Origin: Methylosinus sp. C49
GTDB lineage: Bacteria; Pseudomonadota; Alphaproteobacteria; Rhizobiales; Beijerinckiaceae
Assembly: GCF_009936375.1 (NCBI RefSeq)
Contig: NZ_AP022332.1
Coordinates: forward strand, 1,228,501-1,292,500
Direction of reading: 5' to 3'
Length of the DNA: 64,000 nt
Below the pieces are notes generated by a model. It searched no databases and was not told the DNA's origin. It was given only the letters and a program-made list of their open reading frames with translations. The translations under genes were made by a program, and so were the position numbers. How positions within the stretch are numbered: position 1 is the first letter of the stretch; each line of letters opens with the position of its first letter. Shown one piece after another: positions 58,804-64,000 of this stretch.

Positions 58804-60162
58804 CTATTTTTTGTCCTTCTTCGCCTTTTGGACGCGGCGGAAGCTCTCCGCCCAGCCTTGCTTCTCCATCTGGCGGCCGCGCGCCACGGCGAGGGCGTCC
58901 GCCGAGACGTCCTTGGTGACGACCGAGCCGGAGCCGATATAGGCGCCGTCGCCGATCGTCACCGGGGCGACCAGCGCCGAATTGGAGCCGATGAAGGCGT
59001 TCGCGCCGATGATGGTGCGATATTTGAAGAAACCGTCGTAATTGCAGGTGATGACGCCGGCGCCGACGTTGGAATGCGCGCCGACGGAGGCGTCGCCGAT
59101 ATAGGTCAGATGATTGACCTTGGCCCCTTCGCCGATCTCGGCCCCCTTGATCTCGACGAAATTGCCGACCTTGGACTGCGCCGCGAGCTTTGCGCCCGGC
59201 CGCAGCCGCCCATAGGGGCCGACCGTGGCGCGCTCGCCCACCTGCGCCCCCTCGAGATGCGAATAGGCGTGAATGACCGCGCCATCGGCGATCTCGACGC
59301 CGGGGCCGATGACGACTCCGGGCTCGATCGTCACATCGCGGCCGATCTTGGTGTCATGGGAGAGAAAGACGGTCTGCGGGGCGATCAGCGTCGCGCCGCC
59401 GAGCATGGCCGCGCGGCGGAGCCGCTCCTGGGCGACGGATTCGGCGCGGGCGAGCTGGACGCGGTCGTTGACGCCGAGAACCTCCTCCTCCGCCGCGACC
59501 ACCAGCCGCGTCCCCAGCCCGGCCGCGGCGGCGCGGGCGACGATATCGGTGAGATAATATTCTTTCTGCGCATTGGCCGCGTCGATCCCGTCCAATAGCG
59601 CCAGAGCCTTGCCGCTGGAAATGGCCATCAGCCCGGCGTTGCAGAGCCGGCAGGCGCGCTCGGCCTCGTTGGCGTCCTTCTCCTCGCGAATGGCGGCGGG
59701 GCGCCCTTCTGAGTCGCAGAGTATCCGGCCATAGCCATGCGGATCGGCGGCCTCGAAGGCGAGCACGGCGACGGCGGCGCCCTCGGCCAGCGCCGCGCGC
59801 AAAGCGGCGATCGTCTCGGCGCGCACCAGCGGCGTATCGGCGAAGAGCACGACGATATCGTCCGCCCCGGCGAAGGCCTCGCGCGCCGCCAGAACGGCAT
59901 GGGCGGTGCCGAGCTGCTTCTCTTGGACGAAGATTTTCGCGTCCGGCCGCTGGCGGCGGGCCTCGGCGGCGACATCCTCCTTGCCGGCGCCGATGACGAC
60001 GGCGATCTCGTCCAGCGCGGTCGCGGCGGCCAGCACATGGCCGAGCATGGACCGCCCGGCGACCTCATGGAGAACCTTGGGCCGGCGCGATTTCATGCGC
60101 GTGCCTTCGCCGGCGGCGAGAATTACGGCGAGGGAGCGGCGGTCGGTCGGTCGAGCTTCCAT
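58804..60162 (-). CDS. glmU: Bifunctional GlmU (GlcNAc-1-P uridyltransferase / glucosamine-1-P acetyltransferase)
   Basis: Makes UDP-GlcNAc for peptidoglycan and lipid A; 452 aa. The N-terminal pyrophosphorylase has [20 protein letters not shown] and [14 protein letters not shown]. The C-terminal left-handed beta-helix acetyltransferase shows hexapeptide repeats ([20 protein letters not shown]) and [20 protein letters not shown]. The ATG at 60162 ([10 protein letters not shown]) is chosen; another in-frame ATG lies 24 bp upstream. It is divergent from opgG and first in line with the DUF4375 gene and glmS. Confidence 0.97.
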   Translation of the reverse strand: MEARPTDRRSLAVILAAGEGTRMKSRRPKVLHEVAGRSMLGHVLAAATALDEIAVVIGAGKEDVAAEARRQRPDAKIFVQEKQLGTAHAVLAAREAFAGADDIVVLFADTPLVRAETIAALRAALAEGAAVAVLAFEAADPHGYGRILCDSEGRPAAIREEKDANEAERACRLCNAGLMAISSGKALALLDGIDAANAQKEYYLTDIVARAAAAGLGTRLVVAAEEEVLGVNDRVQLARAESVAQERLRRAAMLGGATLIAPQTVFLSHDTKIGRDVTIEPGVVIGPGVEIADGAVIHAYSHLEGAQVGERATVGPYGRLRPGAKLAAQSKVGNFVEIKGAEIGEGAKVNHLTYIGDASVGAHSNVGAGVITCNYDGFFKYRTIIGANAFIGSNSALVAPVTIGDGAYIGSGSVVTKDVSADALAVARGRQMEKQGWAESFRRVQKAKKDKK

Positions 60163-60325
60163 CTTGCTGCGCGGCCTCTGGCTCATGGCGGGGAGGGGAC
60201 GGCGGGGCGCGCGCCCGGCCGTTTTCCTCGCGTTCATATTCGTCCTGCTCATATGCGTCTTGGCAGATTCGCGGGCGGGGGAGCAAGCGCAGGCTCGGCG
60301 CGTGGTTTCCGCCGCGCAACCAAAA

Positions 60326-60338
60326 ACGAAAGTTTCGT
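60326..60338. promoter_or_regulatory. 13-bp dyad between glmU and opgG
   Basis: ACGAAA-G-TTTCGT is a perfect dyad in the 264-bp divergent gap, about 90 bp upstream of the opgG start. It could be an operator or a chance palindrome; no matching regulator is seen in the window. Confidence 0.3.
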
Positions 60339-60426
60339 GTTCCGAAGTCCGGGCTTTCAGGTATATCCGATAGACAAGTCCGCCGTTTTTTCCCGCCCCT
60401 TCGTCAGTCACGGGTCCCGGTCCCGC

Positions 60427-61965
60427 ATGTTCGTACGCAGAGACCTGTTGAAAGCCTCCTTGACCGCGCTCGCCGGCGGAATCTCCGGCGGCCGCGCTTT
60501 CGCCCAATCGGCTCCGCCGGCCCCGCCGCCGGCGCCCGCCATTTTCGGCCGCGAGGTGGTGATCGAGCTCGCCCGCGCGCTCGCCAAGCGTCCCTTCGCC
60601 GCCCCCTCGGCGGAGCTGCGCGAGCCTTTCGCCAATCTGAGCTATGAGCAATATGTCGGCATAAAGACGAAGGCCGGGGCGGCCATATGGAGCGGCGAGA
60701 ATCGCGGCTTCTCGGTCGAGCCGCTACATAGGGGGTTCATTTTCGGCGCGCCGATCGAGCTCTATGTCGTCGAGGACAGGGTCGCCAAGCGCGTCGTCTA
60801 TGACCAGGCCAAATTCGACTATGGCGGTCTGAAGGTCGGCGACAAGCTGCCGGATATCGGCTTCTCGGGCTTTCGCATCCTCGCTCCCCAGAGCGCCGGC
60901 GCGCCGGACACGGAGCTGGCTCTCTTCCAGGGCGCGAGCTTCTATCGCGCCCAGGCGCGCGGACAGACGCTCGGCGTCACCGCCCGCGGCCTCTCCATCC
61001 GCACCGCCGATCCGCGCGGCGAGGAATTTCCGATCTTCCGCAGCTTCTGGATCGAGAAGCCGACGCTCGCCGGCAACGCCCTCGTCATTCACGCTCTGCT
61101 CGACTCGCAGAGCGTCACGGGCGCCTATCTGTTCACGCTGCGGCCGGGCGAGGCGACGATCATCGACGCGGAATTCACGCTGTTCCCGCGCGTCGCCATC
61201 GATCATCTGGGGCTCGGCGGCGCGGCGGCGGCCTCGCTGTTCACCCCGCTCGACCATCGCCGCTCCGATGATCCGCGCCCCTTCGTCGCCGAGACCAATG
61301 GGCTGCAAATGCTCACCGGCAAGGACGAATGGCTGTGGAGGCCGGTCTCCAACCGCGACACGCTGCAAATCTCGGCCTTTGTCGACTCCAATCCGAAGGG
61401 CTTCGGATTTTTGACGCGCGACCGTGACATAGAGACCTACCAGGACGACATACAGCATTGGGAGCTGCGTCCTTCGCTCTGGGTGGAGCCGATCGGCGAT
61501 TGGGGCGAGGGCTCGGTGCAGCTGGTCGAAATCCCCTCCGAATCGGAGGTGAACGCCAATATCGTCGCTTATTGGCGGCCCAAGCAGCCGCTCGCCGCGG
61601 GCAAGGAGGCGACTTTCGCCTATCGGCAGTTCTGGTGCTGGAGCCCGCCGGCGCGTCCGCCTTTCGCGGTCGCCGTCTCGGCTTTCGGCGGCCGCGCGCC
61701 TTCGCCGAAACTGCGCCGCTTTATCGTCCAGTTTGCGGGCGACAATCTGGGCGATCCGCAACGTGTCGCCAATCTGCGGCCCGTCTTGACGACATCGCCC
61801 GGATCGGCGACGAACATTCGCATCTATCCCAATCCGAAGGCGAAGACATGCCGCGTCGTCTTCGACGTCGATCCCGCCGGCGAGACCTTTTGCGAGCTGC
61901 GCCTCGTCCTCCATTCGGGCGACGAGCCGATCAGCGAAACTTGGCTCTATAGATGGACGGTGTAG
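60427..61965 (+). CDS. opgG: Periplasmic glucan biosynthesis protein (OpgG/OpgD family)
   Basis: A 512-aa periplasmic protein needed to make osmoregulated periplasmic glucans. It begins with a twin-arginine-like signal ([18 protein letters not shown]), as in E. coli OpgD, with cleavage near AFAQS. The MdoG fold is recognised from [43 protein letters not shown]-like wall segments such as [20 protein letters not shown], and the closing [20 protein letters not shown]. It overlaps opgH by 13 bp. The name opgD would fit equally well because of the Tat signal. Confidence 0.95.
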   Translation: MFVRRDLLKASLTALAGGISGGRAFAQSAPPAPPPAPAIFGREVVIELARALAKRPFAAPSAELREPFANLSYEQYVGIKTKAGAAIWSGENRGFSVEPLHRGFIFGAPIELYVVEDRVAKRVVYDQAKFDYGGLKVGDKLPDIGFSGFRILAPQSAGAPDTELALFQGASFYRAQARGQTLGVTARGLSIRTADPRGEEFPIFRSFWIEKPTLAGNALVIHALLDSQSVTGAYLFTLRPGEATIIDAEFTLFPRVAIDHLGLGGAAAASLFTPLDHRRSDDPRPFVAETNGLQMLTGKDEWLWRPVSNRDTLQISAFVDSNPKGFGFLTRDRDIETYQDDIQHWELRPSLWVEPIGDWGEGSVQLVEIPSESEVNANIVAYWRPKQPLAAGKEATFAYRQFWCWSPPARPPFAVAVSAFGGRAPSPKLRRFIVQFAGDNLGDPQRVANLRPVLTTSPGSATNIRIYPNPKAKTCRVVFDVDPAGETFCELRLVLHSGDEPISETWLYRWTV

Positions 61966-64000
61966 CTCTCTCTCTCGTCGAACCCGTTCCGCCGGACGTC
62001 GCCGCTCCGCCGCCGCCCGTCGATCCCGCCGCCGCGCCGCCCATGCCGGCGGAGCGCCGGCTCGAGATGCCGACGCAATCCTTCTGGCGCTTCAAGGCGA
62101 AGGAGCGTCGCCGGCGCTCGGCGCCGAAGCTCTGGCGCACGCCTTGGATCTCGCGCTTCGTCACCTTCGGCGGCGGCCTCGCGCTCACCGCCTATGGCGG
62201 CTACGAGATGTACCGCGTCATCGACGTCGGCGGCGTCACCACGCTAAAATGGGCGCTGCTCGCGCTCTTCGTGCTGAACTTCTCCTGGATCGCGCTCTCC
62301 TTCGCCAGCGCCGTCGTCGGTTTTGTCGCGCTGCTGCTCGCGCGCCGCCCGCCGCCGCCGCCGGAAACGCTCACAGCGCGCACCGCCGTCGTCATGCCCA
62401 TCTACAATGAGGCGCCGAGCCGCGTCTTCGGCGCGTTGCAGGCCATATTGCAGGATGTGGAGGCGACCGGCCTCGGCGCCCATTTCGACTGGTTCTTCCT
62501 CTCCGACACCACCAACCCCGATATCTGGATCGCCGAGGAGCGCGCCTTCGCCGCCATGCGCCGCAGGCTGGGGCCGCAGGCGCGCATCTATTATCGCCGG
62601 CGGGAGAAGAACGTCAGCCGCAAGGCCGGCAATATCGCCGATTTTGTCACCCGCTGGGGCGGCGGCTATGAGCATATGGTGGTGCTCGACGCCGACAGCT
62701 TGATGGCCGGCGACGCCATCGTGCGGCTCGCCGCCGCGATGGAGGCCGACCCGGACGCCGGCATCATCCAGACGCTGCCGCTCATCATCAATCGCAACAC
62801 GCTGTTCGCGCGCGTGCAGCAATTCGCGGCGCGCATCTATGGTCCCGTCATCGCCGCCGGCCTCGCGCAATGGATGGGGCGCGACGGCAATTATTGGGGC
62901 CATAACGCGATCATTCGCACGCAGGCTTTCGCGCATCATTGCGGTCTGCCCGATCTCAAGGGCCGTCCGCCCTTCGGCGGGCATATTCTCAGCCATGATT
63001 TCGTCGAGGCGGCGCTCATTCGCCGCGCCGGCTACTCCGTCTATATGATGCCGACGCTCGGCGGCTCCTTCGAGGAGAGCCCGCCCTCGCTGATCGATCT
63101 CTCGATCCGCGACCGCCGCTGGTGCCAGGGCAATCTGCAGCATTCGCGCATTTTGGGCGCGCGCGGATTCCATTGGGCGACGCGGCAGCATTTCCTCACG
63201 GGAATCTTCGGCTATCTCACCTCGCCGCTATGGCTCTGCCAGCTCTTGGTGGGCATCGCGCTGGTCTTTCAGGCGAGCTATTTCCGGCCGGAATATTTCA
63301 CCGCCAAATTCACGCTCTTCCCGGTGTGGCCGCGCTTCGACGCAGAACGCTCGCTGGCGCTGTTCGCGCTCACAATGGCGATATTGCTGGCGCCAAAATT
63401 CTTCGGCCTCATTCTCGCGATGATCGATCGCGAGACGCGGCGCGGCTCTGGCGGCATTATCATGCTGCTGATCTCGACTCTGTTCGAGGTGCTGATGTCG
63501 GCGCTGCTCGCGCCGATCATGATGCTGATCCAGACCGGCCATGTCTTTCACATTCTCTTCGGCTTCGACACCGGCTGGGACCCGCAGCGGCGCGACGACG
63601 GCTCGGTTCCCTTCAACGCCATCGTGCGCCGCCATCAATGGCATGTGGCGCTCGGCGCGCTGACCTTGGTCGCCGGCCTGATGATCTCGCCCTCGCTCGT
63701 CGCCTGGATGTCGCCGACCATCGCCGGCCTCATATTGGCGATCGGCATCTCCTATATCACCGGCCAGCGCTGGCTCGGCCTCGTGTTCCGCCGCGCCGGC
63801 GTGCTGGTGACGCCGGAGGAGACGACGACGCCCAAGATCGCGCGCAAGGGCCGCGCTCTGCATCGTCTGCTGGCGCGCGCCGGACAGGACGAGCAGAATT
63901 GCCTCGTCGCCATCCACGGCGATTCCGAGCTGCGCGCGCTGCACGAGGCCTGGCTGCCGGCGCGCCCGCCGCGCAAGCGCGGCTCCATATCTGCCGATCG
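61953..64000 (+). CDS. opgH: Glucans biosynthesis glucosyltransferase H (3' end outside window)
   Basis: Inner-membrane glycosyltransferase that polymerises glucose from UDP-glucose into periplasmic glucans; 682 codons are visible and the frame is still open at the window end. It starts [18 protein letters not shown] inside the end of opgG. Membrane helices flank a GT2 domain (RTAVVMPIYNEAPSRVFGAL, VVLDADSLMAGDAIVRLAAA, GGHILSHDFVEAALIRRAGY, IRDRRWCQGNLQHSRIL). These give the D, DxD, D and RxxRWxQG catalytic elements. C-terminal helices follow (TLFEVLMSALLAPIMMLIQT). The opgGH order is standard. Confidence 0.96.
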   Translation, partial: MDGVALSLVEPVPPDVAAPPPPVDPAAAPPMPAERRLEMPTQSFWRFKAKERRRRSAPKLWRTPWISRFVTFGGGLALTAYGGYEMYRVIDVGGVTTLKWALLALFVLNFSWIALSFASAVVGFVALLLARRPPPPPETLTARTAVVMPIYNEAPSRVFGALQAILQDVEATGLGAHFDWFFLSDTTNPDIWIAEERAFAAMRRRLGPQARIYYRRREKNVSRKAGNIADFVTRWGGGYEHMVVLDADSLMAGDAIVRLAAAMEADPDAGIIQTLPLIINRNTLFARVQQFAARIYGPVIAAGLAQWMGRDGNYWGHNAIIRTQAFAHHCGLPDLKGRPPFGGHILSHDFVEAALIRRAGYSVYMMPTLGGSFEESPPSLIDLSIRDRRWCQGNLQHSRILGARGFHWATRQHFLTGIFGYLTSPLWLCQLLVGIALVFQASYFRPEYFTAKFTLFPVWPRFDAERSLALFALTMAILLAPKFFGLILAMIDRETRRGSGGIIMLLISTLFEVLMSALLAPIMMLIQTGHVFHILFGFDTGWDPQRRDDGSVPFNAIVRRHQWHVALGALTLVAGLMISPSLVAWMSPTIAGLILAIGISYITGQRWLGLVFRRAGVLVTPEETTTPKIARKGRALHRLLARAGQDEQNCLVAIHGDSELRALHEAWLPARPPRKRGSISAD

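Overview
The window is dense, GC-rich alphaproteobacterial chromosome with no insertion sequence, integrase, phage block or CRISPR array. The best guess is a methylotroph of the Methylocystaceae type (Methylosinus/Methylocystis-like). The main clue is a tetrahydromethanopterin C1 cluster at 47.4-52.4 kb: mch, an ATP-grasp gene, a CitG-like gene, two tandem fae genes and a HisA-like gene. The rest is housekeeping in Rhizobiales style: atpAGDC, cys genes, polA, valS, eno, ychF, ahpCF/oxyR, glmU/glmS and opgGH. The genus is inference.

Layout. 1-4312: atpA (5' end missing), atpG, atpD, atpC, then a very long hairpin. 4451-6057 (minus): a ParA/MinD-type ATPase and a paralogue with a damaged P-loop. 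6420-12566 (plus): one compact sulfate-assimilation operon (ferredoxin, DUF2849, cysI, DUF934-cysH fusion, cysD, cysN-DUF2061 fusion). 12.6-14.4 kb: palindromic repeats and a small AT-richer islet with two orphan genes. 14.4-24.4 kb (minus): polA, a small membrane protein, an S24-type repressor, valS, eno and a creatininase-family amidohydrolase. 24.6-27.2 kb (plus): a THI5/SsuA-type ABC importer. 27.2-32.4 kb: L,D-transpeptidase, ychF, a phosphoglycolate phosphatase-like HAD protein, tRNA-Val(CAC), tRNA-Thr(GGT), and an FKBP isomerase. 32.5-35.9 kb: ahpF and ahpC divergent from oxyR.

35.9-39.8 kb (minus): a DUF2252 - crotonase-like - threonine dehydratase-like operon with overlapping stops and starts, plus a secreted unknown. 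40.5-46.9 kb: a two-component system divergent from DUF2946, a TonB siderophore receptor and a PepSY membrane protein, probably an iron-uptake unit. 47.4-52.4 kb: the C1/H4MPT cluster. 52.6-54.9 kb: a glycine-zipper peptide, azoreductase/HxlR, and an unusual Arg/Gly-rich PadR regulator. 54.9-60.2 kb (minus): glmU, a large DUF4375 protein, and glmS. 60.4-64 kb: opgG/opgD-type and opgH, which runs off the window end.

How it fits together. Fae condenses formaldehyde with H4MPT. Mch works further down the same oxidation route, and the ATP-grasp, CitG-like and HisA-like proteins probably help build its cofactors. The cys operon lacks an APS kinase and carries an Fe-S type CysH, so it predicts the direct APS-to-sulfite route; a ferredoxin heads the operon where a flavoprotein donor is missing. 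The most unusual items are the ATPase plus pseudo-ATPase pair, the two domain fusions in the cys operon, a second Fae with an amphipathic N-terminal tail and linker, and a crotonase-fold protein lacking both catalytic glutamates. Intergenic palindromic repeats of at least three families recur.
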